A program made the position numbers and the translations under genes. DNA of 64,000 nucleotides, taken from positions 3,450,267 through 3,514,266 of the forward strand of contig LNGK01000008.1 of the NCBI GenBank assembly GCA_001510575.1, given 5' to 3'. Under the pieces are notes generated by a model. It made no database searches, was not told the DNA's origin, and saw only the letters and a list, made by a program, of their open reading frames with translations. Shown in pieces: positions 10,459 through 22,431 of the stretch (within the stretch, counting starts at the first letter, position 1; each line of letters begins with the position of its first letter). The stretch comes from Knoxdaviesia capensis (taxonomy: Eukaryota > Ascomycota > Sordariomycetes > Microascales > Gondwanamycetaceae).

Positions 10459-13400
10459 GGTGGATATGGAGAGGTGATGGTAGGTTCAAATAGTGCCAGG
10501 CATGTAATATGAACAGAGTGACAGAGAGTCCGGGTCGTGAGGATACAAGAGCACAGTGACAGTAAGGAAGATGAAGAGTTCACACACTCTCTCTCCACAA
10601 ACGCAAAGATATACGGGGAACCATGTGTTCTCCTTCGATGTTCCGTTTTGGTGTATCCGGGTGTTCTCTAGTCTTCACACTCTCTTGCCGCGCATATAGA
10701 CACAACACAGACACAGACACACACTCTCAGCCTCTCTCACTCGCACACACACTCTCTCTCATGCACACTCACACCGAAGACCTCAGTGGAGAAGAATTCA
10801 ATATTAAACAGGAAGAGATTTTGTTGAGATCAGGAACCACCCAAAGATCCAAAGGGGGCACAGATGGAACTAACGACGAGGTCAACAGCCAAGGAGAAGG
10901 GTCCAAGACAGATATAGAGCGACAATATGTTTGAAGATGGACACTGGGGAACGATAACCAGGAGCCAAGATGAAGAACTGGAGAGGGAAGAGGTTCAGAT
11001 CTTCAAGATGCAGTTGAGGGGAGGTATATATAGACAAAATAACGGAGACAAGACCAAGTCTTTGATGGGATTCCAGGCTTCTCTTTGAGTGTTCTATTTT
11101 GCTCGGCACTTGGAAGAGGAAAAGTCTGGAGAATCTGGGGAAGTCTGGGGGAGACGCTAAATACATATACGGCCAGCCCCAGGGTCGGAGATGGAAAAGG
11201 AGGAGGGGAGAGGAAGATGCTCTTTTTGGACAAGCCACCTTATCTCTCATGTAAGTAATATAGATTAGACTCTCGGGGGCCCTTTTACGGCCTCGCTTGT
11301 GTCTGCTGCGTTGGAACGTCAACGAATACACCCATGGGTGTAAGTCGGTGGCTGACCCGGACTGGTTCCAGCCGTTGTCTTCCCTCTCATTTTCTGGATA
11401 TTATTTCCTTTCCAGGTTCATCACCCGGCCACCGACGATCGAAAGACCGGAGGGCTGGGGCCAGACCCGACGAAGAAAAGTTTTCCTTCCTTTTTTTTTT
11501 TTTTTTTCCTCAAGTGTGTGCATCTACATGTGTGTGTACGTGCACCGGGGAGGCAACAAAGTCAGAGTCCCCAGACACCAATCAGAGTGCTAACCACCGT
11601 CGCCTCTCTCTATGTGCTTCTTGCTTTTCCTCTTTCCTACTACTTGCATGTCTTGGCCTATGCAGCGCACAGGCGTTCGTTGTTCTCCGCCCACAATGGA
11701 CACAGCATGCAAAAAGAGACATAGAGGGCAAGAGGCGAAAAGAGACCGATGCACGCATACACCACCGTAGCACTCGCCCCTTTCTATACTGTACGTGTTT
11801 TATTACAGTCCATTTTTTCCCTTTTGCTTCCGTCCCATACTGAGAAGCGGTGCTCTGAGCAACGGAGGACGGAATATAGTGGAGAACGAGAGGTGCGGGG
11901 AGGGGTGTGTGTGTGTGTTGCTCCCCGGTCGCGCACAAGATCGAATGGGGGGGGGGTATAAGAGCGGCATATCATTGCCTTATTGGAGAAGCATCGGGTG
12001 CCGGCTTTTTTTAGGGTGTGTGGTTCTGTTGTTCTCCAAATCATAATATACGGTGATATATGATGTGTTCTGAGGCTGGTTATGTTTTGTCTTTTTTCTT
12101 CTACTACTCATACTATCGTGTAAGTGCAGAAAAGATAGAAGCGACGTCACACTGCTAGTAACGCACGAAGTCAAGAAGGGCGATCTTGTTGCCCGGAAAC
12201 TGGAATTTCGCAGGATGGTTGGGACTAAATTTGGCTTCATGAGTATCGTCGTTAGTTTATCCCGGACGTATACATACATCTTCATGGTGTCTTGGTATCA
12301 TGTGTGTGGTGTTGAGCTGGAAGCACTACAAGTGTCTACTGTATATATATGTGTTTGTCTCGTTTCCAAACTTTCATCGACTTGATTCCAACAGCTTTTC
12401 AGCCGAGATGCTGCAGGTTGAGTGGTATATAAGTGCGTAAAAGTCTCCTTCCATTCTCAGTTACGTACTTCTAGAGAGACCACACCGACAAATATGCCCC
12501 TCAGTCCTGAGGATGCATGAAGCACGGCTGTTAGTTTAAGTTCTGCTAGAGCTGGTTCGGTAAATGTGTCGAGGTCATATACGCGAGACCGGAGCGCTTC
12601 ACTGCGGGAGGTCTGGGGCACAGAGTATGCAACAGATAAGGCATGAATTCCGTGATGGTTGGGGGGGGAAAAAGGCAAAAGATCCAGAAGCTCAACCAAC
12701 ATGCTCGTACAGCATAGGAGCGAAGCCAAGAGAACAGGGGAAAGGAGTTGTGCGGAATCGCTATATTGATGAAAGAAGAGGGGAGATCCAACTTGTCCTT
12801 ATGAATGAGCTCCAGAAGGCCGAACTGCAGGCCGGAGGGGAAATCCATAGCAAAAGGCTTGCTACCCTTCAGTTTGTAGTATCATCTATACACTACTTGG
12901 AGAGCCATATTGCCGGATTTTTGTCATACAACCAAAAAGAGAGTGTGCGTGGGCTCTCGGAGTATATTTCTTCCTCAATGTATTTTGTCCCCTTTTCTCT
13001 CTATTTTGCCGTTATTCTCATATACTTGCGGTGCGCGCCGTGTCGCTTTTTTCTGCCCCGTCTGGGGAAAAAATGGATCCCAGAAACAAAGTCGTCAGTG
13101 CGGACACGGAATCTCAGTGTGTGCGTGCGTGTCTGTGTGTCTGGTCCCTCGTGGTTTTCCTCGGCTTCGGAGCGTGCGGGTTTCTGTTTCTGTTCATCCT
13201 AAAATCACGTACAGCAGCACTCTGCTCCCCCTCCCCTCCACCGGAACGAACCACTCTTTCGTAGGCCTAGAAACACTTCTTTTACCCAGGCCCGGGCACA
13301 GGTCGAGCGTGCATACGGTGGAAAAAGACATGCGCGCGGGGATGGCGACGATGGAATTTCCTGCTTCCAGACGGTTCCCTCCCGTCTTTGATATGTACCG

Positions 13401-16021
13401 AGAACTCCCCGTCTCTCCTCACCTCAAAAACGGGCCTTTGTGCGTTGCAGTTAGAGTCTGAGAGTGTGTCATTACCCCATATGAAAGCCCAAATGCAGAA
13501 GGTTTGTCCCAGATTTCTTGTGCAACGGCGAGACGAAGAGACAGACTGTAGCATTGCAGGATGCAGAGAGGTTGAAGCAGAAAGCAGGGGAAACACGGGT
13601 TACAAAACATTCCGCAACTCACACACTTCTCCAAACTGCTTTTCTGCTTTCTATTTTGCAGCTGGGAGGGGAACGGGATCTGGTGCAGTCCGGCAGCCAA
13701 TGGGCAGTGGTGTGATGCCGAAGTAACCTCGCGCGGAAGCGGAAGGCTTGAAAAAATAATAATTCAGTTTTCCTTCTGAGTGCTCGCCTCTGCTAGACTT
13801 GAGCTGCAGTGCAGGTGTAGATACCAAAAAAAAAAATTGAAAAGGCTGGAAAAGATTATGAAACATTGCAACTTGCGGTTGGACTGTCAAAGAGTTGCTG
13901 TGATCTGCAGTATCTTATGATCGTAGGGTTAGGGTTTGGGTAAGGGCGCCATCGAGGTTTCAAATCCTCCCTAAGACTCGTGCAACGAATGAAGAAGCAA
14001 CGATGGGAAACGAAAGAACTAGATGGTTAGAATGGCGGTGAGGAGGGTAATATAGGGCTAACTATAGAAATATATCTTACAAATAGAGAGTATACCGGGT
14101 ATGCACACTAGGTCCTAGCCATATAATAGTAACACATGACACATGATATTGGGTTACTACAGGGTTAGGGTCTTCTCCCCGCCTCTTCATATCTTATCTG
14201 TACCGTATATATAGTATCAAATTACATACACATAGAGTTAGCTGCTAGATACACGGAGTACACGTCGTACAGGAACTCTGTCTCCTGTGTTGACTTTTAC
14301 ACCCATGTGAACCCCAAGTCAACCCTCACAAACGGGCTTAGGTTTGGGTGAAGAGGCAACCACCCCAGCATCGGCTGGGCGAATGCTAAGTTGAAGATTG
14401 CAATTCCCGTACATAATGAACATGGCGAACGTGATGAGACACCGAGATTGCAAAGGCTGTGAGTTTTGACTTGCTTCATATACTGTACATGATGCGCCGA
14501 GCCGGGAGCTTGTCCAACTTGAGCCGCAGTCACCACTGGGCGATGAGAGTTTGCATTCTCCATAGTCTATGTAGAATCTCCATGGTCTGCTCCAGGACTG
14601 AGCAGGGCTTTGCTAAAATCCGTGGGTTTACCTCTTTCTAAGTTCCGGCACGTGGAAACGATCAGGTCTGGCTTTGGGTCGGGAGGAACGATAGGAGCGG
14701 ATTGATGACACCAGGAAGCAGAAGCTTCGCTCGGTAAATCTGGCGGCTCCCCGTGATCCAGATCGGCGGTTGCACCTTTCTTCTTCTACTGCTGTGAACG
14801 GTGGACACAGGACGGCATCGTAGAGTCAACCGGAAATACCACCAGAATATATCTTCCGGATCTAGACTCTTCTCTGACCTTCTGACCTGCCTTCCCCCTG
14901 CCGCTGAAATTTTCAGATTGTCTCGCCCCGCCCCCACTAACAACTTGCGTTCTGAAAGTGAAAGTTAAAATGAATGAAGCAATAATGAAGAAAGCCGGAA
15001 AGCAGTTGGATGATCAGGACTGAACAGCTATTCAAGAGAAACCAAGGCCAGGGGAGAGCAATGCTGGAAGCCATGCCCAATTCAATCCGGTAAGTGTAAG
15101 CGTTGGACGACGCCGATACCACTCCGAGTGTGCGGATAAAAGAGATTCTGCCAGTTCTGCCAGTGCCGTTTAGCCATGGCCGCCCGGGCTTCTTTTGGAA
15201 TGTGAGCAGCCTAGATCTGGGGAAGATTCAGAAGTTGGCTTTATGGGAAGTCTGAGACTGTATGTACTATGTGCTTAACTATCTTCATCTCTTGGTCCCG
15301 AGTATATACTTTCGACCAAATCTTTTGACTAAACAGAACGACCAGCTTCTTTGTTGAAATGCTTCCAGTGAACTCCAAATTACCAGTACAATATCCCAAG
15401 TCTTCCATTATCAGTGAGAATAAACCCAACCCCTAAACCATTTCTTGGGCTTCCGTGTTGGAAATCTTTTTCACCTAATGCTGGCTTTTCCCTGCGGGCT
15501 AGTGGCATGAAAGAGCCGCACAATTATTTCTCCGTCAATAGGAAGCCAGAACTGAGAAAATTCCATCCCAATGGAGGCAATAGTGGCAACGCCTAAAATT
15601 CCACAACCGTCCCCCAGATTCGACCACTGGCAGTTTTCAGTGGGGGATTTTAGTGGAGAGAGCCTCCGCGACCGCGACGAGCTTTGCTCACCTCACATTT
15701 TGGAGGGGTTGCCCGTTCAGGCCCTTTTGAGGGGTCTCGAAAACTTGTTGATGCTGTCAAGAGGCGCACAAGAAGAAGAGATACTCCAAGACCAAGGATC
15801 AAAAACAATACAGTTAGTACTACAAGGCACAACGAGTGACGTTCCATCCTTCGGATGAGGCATTGGCATGAAAACCACATCACCAGAAAATTAGAGGGGA
15901 AAAAAGAGGGTAGGCATATCGAATCATGAACAAGGAGAAATACCCCGCCGTCTAGAGGAGGAGGATCACGAGTTTGAATTTCCGCTCAAGGCCTTTTTGC
16001 ATGGGATCCTTGATTCCCGCG
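10459..16021. other. Gene-poor stretch of about 5.6 kb
   Basis: The first part is the promoter and leader of the minus-strand gene. It includes CA/CT-rich tracts near 10690-10770. The rest shows no convincing gene. A TATA-like element (TATATAAG near 12426) precedes a 212-codon open frame at 12564-13202 on the plus strand, which I could not distinguish from chance. Telomere-like words occur at 13924-13946 and 14161-14171. Confidence 0.4.
13924..13946 (+). repeat. Short interstitial telomere-like repeat
   Basis: Two to four degenerate units of the TTAGGG type (TAGGGTTAGGGTTTGGG and onward). A shorter copy, AGGGTTAGGG, lies 215 bases downstream at 14161. Such words can bind Tbf1/TRF-like Myb proteins or mark repaired breaks; which applies here is not known. 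Confidence 0.55.
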
Positions 16022-16028
16022 CCCCCAA
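16022..16028 (+). promoter_or_regulatory. Candidate galacturonate-response element (CCNCCAA)
   Basis: CCCCCAA lies about 510 bp upstream of the L-galactonate dehydratase start and matches CCNCCAA, the element reported for GaaR-controlled genes in Aspergillus niger. A second match in reverse (TTGGAGG) is at 15700-15706. The motif has only six fixed bases, so chance matches in 1 kb are quite possible. Confidence 0.3.
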
Positions 16029-16249
16029 TCGCAAGTACTCTAAAGAGACAAAAGCTAGCTAAACGATACCGGCTGGGAGAAAACAAGCTTGCTGAAGCTT
16101 AGTGCTTGGGTGGGAACGAGGCTGGCCGACGGAAAAAAAGAAGCTCCATCAACGGAACACATGGATTTGCGTAGAATAGAAAATTGGTTCAAATAAATAC
16201 TCTGGACTGTCCCTGGAGTTCAAATCGGTCAATTAAGCTATTTCTGATT

Positions 16250-16535
16250 CTCTATTTTTTTGGTCTTCATATTCTTCTCTCCATACCCCTTCTTGCGTGT
16301 TGTATTGCTTCTCTTTAGATCTCAAGTGACGTTGAGATTGTGTCGTCGCGGTTTCTACATTTTGCACCCGATTCCGTACTTTCCCTCCGAAGCTTCCTTC
16401 ATTGCACCTTCCGTGTTGTCGCGAACCCTCTTACTAGACTCCAGTTAATCCTTCCCTCTCAATTTACTCCCCTCTTAACTCCAACCTCTCTTTGTCCATA
16501 CTATTTCCCTCAACCCCCTCTTCAGAAAACCCAAA
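16250..16535 (+). promoter_or_regulatory. Pyrimidine-rich promoter/5' leader of gaaB
   Basis: The plus strand is T/C-rich right up to the ATG at 16536, with CAAAATG at the start codon. Such tracts are common at transcription starts of well-expressed fungal genes. Confidence 0.5.
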
Positions 16536-18016
16536 ATGACTTCAGATATCGTCATCACCGGCTGGTCGACGCGGGATGTCCGCTTCCCGACCTCGCTGGA
16601 CAAGACCGGCTCCGATGCCATGAACGCCGCCGGCGACTATTCGTCAGCCTACTGCATTCTCACCACAAACACCGATTACACCGGCCACGGCATGGTAAGC
16701 TTTAGCATTTCATCTTCTCTTGGATATATGGCCTTTTCCAGCTCAACGGGCTGGCTTAGATCTACTGTATCCAGCGCCAAGTCTTCTTTGACTAATATGC
16801 TTCTCTGCTGTGATTACAGACCTTCACCATCGGCCGCGGAAACGATATCGTTTGCAAGGCCATCGACCACGTTGCTGAGCGTATCAAGGGCCGTACCCTC
16901 GAGTCTCTGGTTGCCGACTGGGGCAAGACATGGCGCCATCTCGTCAACGACAGCCAACTGCGGTGGATTGGACCGGAGAAGGGTGTCATCCACCTTGCCC
17001 TGGGCTCGGTGGTCAATGCCATCTGGGATCTGTGGGCCAAGGTGCTGGGCAAGCCGGTGTGGCGCATCGTGTGCGACATGAGCCCCGAAGAGTTCGTGCG
17101 CTGCATCGACTTCCGTTACATCACCGACGCCATCACCCCTGAGGAGGCCATCGCCATGCTCAAGGAGACCGAGGTCACCAAGCCCCAGCGCATCCAGGAC
17201 GCCATCAACAACCGTGCCGTTCCGGCGTATACCACCAGTGCCGGCTGGCTCGGCTACGGCGAGGACAAGATGAAGGCGCTGCTCAAGGACACTCTGTCCA
17301 AGGGCTACCGCCACTTCAAGCTCAAGGTCGGCGGTGACATCGCCACCGACCGCCGCCGCCTATCAATTGCCCGTGAAATCATTGGCTATGACAACGGCAA
17401 TGTGCTGATGGTCGATGCGAACCAGGTGTGGTCGGTGCCGGAGGCCATTGAGTACATGAAGCACCTGGTTGAGTTCAAGCCTTGGTTTATTGAGGAGCCG
17501 ACGTCGCCCGACGATATCGCCGGACACAAGGCTGTTCGCGATGCGCTGAAGCCGTACGGTGTTGGTGTTGCCACTGGTGAGATGTGCCAGAACCGTGTCA
17601 TCTTCAAGCAGCTCCTCATGTCCGGAGCCATTGACGCCTGCCAGATCGACGCCTGCCGCATGGGAGGTGTCAACGAGGTCCTTGCCGTGCTGCTGATGGC
17701 CAAGAAGTTCGGCGTGCCCATTGTGCCGCACTCGGGCGGTGTTGGTCTGCCTGAGTACACCCAGCACTTGAGCACCATCGATTACGTTGTGGTGTCCGGA
17801 AAGCTGTCGGTGCTGGAGTACGTTGACCACCTGCACGAGCACTTCCTGCACCCGTCTGTCATCCGGGATGGCTTCTACCAGACCCCGACCGAGCCGGGAT
17901 ACAGTGTCGAGATGAAGGCGGCCAGCATGGACGCATACGAGTTCCCGGGCAAGGAGGGTGTTAGCTGGTGGAAGTCGCAAGAGGCCAAGCCGATCCTGGA
18001 AGGAGAGAAGATTTAA
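16536..18016 (+). CDS. gaaB: L-galactonate dehydratase (enolase superfamily)
   Basis: Exons 16536-16694 and 16820-18016 (intron GTAAGC to ACAG, phase 0) give 451 residues, essentially the length I recall for Trichoderma LGD1. It dehydrates L-galactonate to 2-keto-3-deoxy-L-galactonate, the second step of fungal D-galacturonate (pectin) catabolism in the cytosol. Enolase-superfamily signatures are intact: general base in HFKLKVG (Lys220-x-Lys222), metal ligands in VDANQ (Asp252), IEEPTSPDD (Glu278) and ATGEM (Glu307), Asp330 in QIDACRMGG, and the catalytic His357 in VPHSGGVGL. The N-terminus (RDVRFPTSLDKTGSDAMN) and the GHGM-TFTIGRG junction strongly recall LGD1/GaaB as opposed to the L-fuconate dehydratases of bacteria, which share the fold. 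Upstream there is a candidate GaaR site. The other pathway genes are not in this window. Confidence 0.92.
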
Positions 18017-18882
18017 GGTGCTTGTCGTTCTGCTTTCTTGCCTTGCTGTTTTCTTCCGTATGATTTGGGTGGCTCATGGCCATCTTCGTGGGGATGGAAT
18101 TATTTCATATATTGCCTCTTTTACTCCAACATTTCTTCCTATCTCTTTCTTCGCTTTCACTATCTTGAAGGGACACTCTAAAGTCTTCATCCTTCCCCTT
18201 TACCCCCTTTACGAAGGGTTTCATAAATAGACGACATAGCTGGGTATATACACAATTGCAGAGTGCACGATATATACACCAATTAAATAGCTCAATGATA
18301 CATATGGCCTTACTCAATCACCTCGTTTCAACTTTTTTCTTTACTGATGAGGGCCAAATGTGCAGTACTGGCCGGCCGATAATTCATTACACCAACCAAT
18401 TAGCAATACTCGCGAAATCGTTAGCCGCCAATTGCCTAAAGCCATTGCTATTTGAATGCCGGATTCCAAGGAGGGGGGAGTTTTCAAATATTCTAAATAG
18501 GCATGGAAAGGTCTAATCTGTCAGAAATCGGGTTCATTATCATGTCACGTCGATTCGGGCGTCGGCGTGCTCCGCATTATCAAATACCGAATCAGCTCTT
18601 CGAGGGTGATAAACCGCCGGCTCATCTCACCGACACCACAGTTTCGGGAACCAAGATCGGTTGGGATAAGTTGATTCATGATATTTGATAAAAGATAAGA
18701 TCGATCTGTCTACAGTATCGTGAAATATGGGGTACTCCGGATCGCCCAAGCTCTTATCACCCAGGCTATCTGGAGAGGTTTCAACTACAAATACATGAGC
18801 ATCTTCTGGCGCTCAGTTCGCTAGTTCCTCTTTGCACCATACAGTACAAGCCAAACCGAACAACTCACTATCCAGAACCACC
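18017..18882. other. Intergenic between gaaB and the dioxygenase gene
   Basis: 3' UTR of gaaB and the promoter of the next gene. T/C-rich in the first 200 bases. No further gene seen. Confidence 0.5.
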
Positions 18883-20008
18883 ATGACAGCCATTCCGACC
18901 ATCGATATCTCGGCGTACCTCGCCAACCCACCAGACTCGCCAGCCGCCCAAGCGGTGGTCACGGCGATGCGCGACGCCTGCGCATCAACGGGCTTCTTTC
19001 GACTCCGCGGCCACGGCGTTCCGCCCGAGCTCCAGGAACGCATGATGGCGTCGGCGGCAACGCTATTCGCGCTGCCGGAGGCGCAGAAGACGGCGCTGGT
19101 GACGCCGGGGCTGCGCAACCGCGGGTATGAGCGCATTGGCGCGCAGACGTTCGCCGACGGCAGCGGGGCGCGCAAGGCGGATCTGAAGGAGGGTTTCTAC
19201 GTGTCGCGCGACGTCGATCCGTCGCCGGCCGGCGGCCACGCGCTGGCAGCTAAGTACCCGTTCTTCTTCGGGCGCAATATCTTCCCGGCGGCCGAAGAGA
19301 CCGGCGGCGACGACCTGCGGCCGGCGGCTGAGGAATATTACGAGCGCATGCGGGTGCTGGCGGTCACCGTGCTGCAGATTCTGGCGCGCGGGCTTCCGTA
19401 CGGCGAGGACGTGTTCGACGAGTTCGCGCAGGGCGAGGATGCCCTGTGTGTGCTGCGGTGGTTGCATTATCCGCCGCAGGCGGCTGGGGCCGAGGAGGTC
19501 GGGGCTGGCGCCCATACGGATTTCGGTAAGTTCATGTCGAGGCCCTTGTACGAAGAGGATGATAGACTGTGCCTAACATTTTTCACATTTACTCGGGTTC
19601 TCAGGCGCCATAACACTGCTTCTACAGGACGATGCTGGCGGACTCGAGGTCAGCGACCCGGCCACGGGGGCGTGGATCCCCGTGATCCCGGACCCGGCGG
19701 CGTACGTGGTCAACATTGGCGACATGCTGGACTACTGGACCCGTGGAGCGTACCGCAGCACGGTGCACCGGGTGGTCAACCGCAGCGGGCGGGACCGATA
19801 CTCGGTGCCGTTCTTCTTTGACGGGAACGTCGATGTGCGGCTTGAGCCCCTGGGGGACGGTGCCGCTGGCGCCGATGGCCATGCTGTCGAGGGTGGAGCG
19901 GCGGGGGGTAGTCGGCGCCAGGTGGGCAAGACGGTCGTTGAGCACCTTTTGGAGCGCTTCGGCGCCACATATGGTGGGGGCGCCGGCGCCGCTGCGACAA
20001 ATAGCTGA
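18883..20008 (+). CDS. 2-oxoglutarate/Fe(II)-dependent dioxygenase (isopenicillin N synthase-like)
   Basis: Exons 18883-19525 and 19605-20008 (intron GTAAG to TCAG, phase 1) give 348 residues. The N-terminal DIOX_N part has the usual start IPTIDIS, GFFRLRGHGVP and DLKEGFYVSRD. The C-terminal jelly-roll carries the full iron and cosubstrate set: His211-x-Asp213 in GAHTDFG (split by the intron), distal His269 in STVHRVVN, and the Arg279-x-Ser281 pair in DRYSVPFF that binds 2-oxoglutarate. The protein is soluble, with no targeting signal. Substrate unknown: the family includes hydroxylases and desaturases of secondary metabolism and nucleobase oxidases. The start at 18883 has ACCACCATG. An in-frame ATG at 18832 would add 17 unconserved-looking residues. 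The coding DNA is much more GC-rich than its flanks. It follows gaaB in the same direction, but nothing shows co-regulation. Confidence 0.9.
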
Positions 20009-21351
20009 GGGACCGGCGAGAGTACTTGGATTTGCGGAGGGGTGGAGGGATGGACCTTTCCCGTGGCGCCGTTGAACCTCCGGTTTGCTCTGATCACGCC
20101 GAGGGGATGCTATACTGCTTATAGCCATGATATCTATTTTTGTTACCATTGCCAGCAATACCTCTCATATATTAGTGGTCAGTGTAGTGGCAGAGCAGTA
20201 TCACGGACTTGCCCGAGAAGAACGTAGGCAGTGACACAAGGAACAACGTTAGTGGCACAAGCATGGAGGGATTCAAGTGCTATTTTGCAATCCCGTTGTA
20301 ACGGAAACTCCGAGAAAAAAGCCCCCCAAAAGAACCGACCGTGGCGATGGACGAAGAATACATAGAGGATCTGGCGATTGCGAAGAATGTGACTCTAAGC
20401 GCCAGCTGTGTCCCGGGGTTCTTTCCTTGTGGGTGGTTATGACATATGTTCGCAGGCGACAGACAAGGTGAGGGAGCCTTTGCCTGGAGGGCAAAAACAG
20501 GTAAAGCGCTCTCTGCTCACACGTTGGACGCTGGCATCGCCGCCCTCCAAGCACCAGGAAAAAGAGAATGGCACTGCATCACGGGGAACGGAACTCGGCT
20601 AGTCATCCAGTGTGTGTGACACGCTTCGGCTGTTCTCGCCGGAGACTCAAAAAAGCGTGGTGGCACAAGTGACACCAGAATTTTATCTGCACGTTATGCT
20701 CGGACGGCTGGAGGCGAACTCTCGGGCTTTTCCTGGGTCAGGTTGCTACTATACGAGAGTGGATTATGGGGGGACTGACCAGGTGCCAAAGAAAAAAAAA
20801 GAAAAGAAATTCTAAAAATACCCGGTGATAATGATTGACTCCTTGACACTACTCTGGCTCTAAGCATACGAGCGGGACGGCCAGAGTAGTGGGTGTCTGC
20901 CAATTAATGACGAGGCGGGAGGAACGGCGGCAATACGAAGGAAAGGAAGAATCTTCGAGCGTTATTCCGCCGCACCTGTATCGAGACCGAGTGAGCGAAT
21001 ATGGAGCGCTCCTGCGAAGTGGCCCTATACCGGAAAAGCCCAGCAGCTTCTGGCATCGCCCCACACAAGGAGGGTAGACACTGGAGAAATCACGATATCA
21101 AATCAAGGGCCCAAGAAAGGAAAAGCACCGCTGGATGAAGTCACGATACCAAGAGTAGACAGCGAAGCGAATGGGACAACACAAATTCGTGGCGCAGTTC
21201 GGGGACCTGAGACAATTTTTTTTCTTTCGGTTTCTACCACGGCAACTCCCGGAAGAAGGCGAAAGGGTGACTGAAGCTGGAAGAAAGGAAGAAGGGAACC
21301 AGAGACAATTCTCGAGGACTCTGTACAGGATGTGTTTGTTGTTCATAGGTG

Positions 21352-21353
<2 letters not shown>

Positions 21354-21398
<45 letters not shown>
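21354..21398. repeat. (GA)n microsatellite
   Basis: About 22 uninterrupted GA dinucleotides. Confidence 0.95.
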
Positions 21399-21401
<3 letters not shown>

Positions 21402-22404
21402 CTACGGAGTAGGTGATCGGAAGAAGACTGCCTGCTTTTTGAAACCTGCCCCCTTTTAGAATGTCTCGCAGTCCTCTCCCCTCCAATAGACGCATTTCCG
21501 GCACATGCATCCCAAGGGAGGTCTGGTCTGATGGAAAGGAGGGAGGGCGGCCCAAAAGGAGAGGGAGATCCGACATTGGCGCGTGCCGACTGGCAGAGGG
21601 ATCATCCGCGGGTTCGCGCGGCTGAGCCGAAACGGAGAGTTAAAACAGAGTGACTTCATGCATGTCACAACATAGACTAAGGCACGCTGAATGTCGGTAG
21701 GTGTGGTGACTGACGATACAAAGAAGGATCACCGGCAAACAACAAACACGGGCGACAATCAGCCCAAGGGGAACTGAGAGCGGACAAGGCAAAGAACACG
21801 CCGAGATGCCGCCCGACTTTGCTTTGTGCTGGTTCGTGGCAGAGATCAGCTCGGGCAGTTTAATTTTGTTTGCTGGGCGGCGAGAGAAGAACCGCCGAAG
21901 GTTTGAACCCAAACAATATACCGGGGAAGGTTCGATATCAAAGTCAAAGCCAGCTCGTTGGCGATGTTTCCATCCATGTTCCCTCCCCCCCAATCCCTGG
22001 CGGCACCAAGTCTGCATGACGGGGCACATACTAAGGCATTCTGATATGTTCTTCAACACAGGAGAACCATCCATCCTCCTAGATTCGTCTACGGCATTTG
22101 CGAAAAAAAAAAAAACCGACGAGAAGAGAAGCTGCTGCGCCACGAAGCTTGGAGAAACAGAAGCTTTATGCTCCTTCAAAGCTTAGATTTGATTGGCGCA
22201 CACATGCATTGTTCTGGAGGGTTTCGCCAGCCCTTCCTTTTCTTGACTTTTACTTCAGAGCCCGTCTATGGCCGAGAAACGAGGAACAAAACAGGGCGTT
22301 GGTGTTGGTGGGGCACGGCACACGGCGAATGAACGTCGGGGGTTTCTTGATGTCGTTGACCCTTACGTGTGCGTGTAAGTCGTGGGAGGGAGGCAGACAA
22401 CCGA

Positions 22405-22431
22405 GACACACACACACACACACACACACAA
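22405..22431. repeat. (AC)n microsatellite
   Basis: About 13 uninterrupted AC dinucleotides. Confidence 0.95.
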
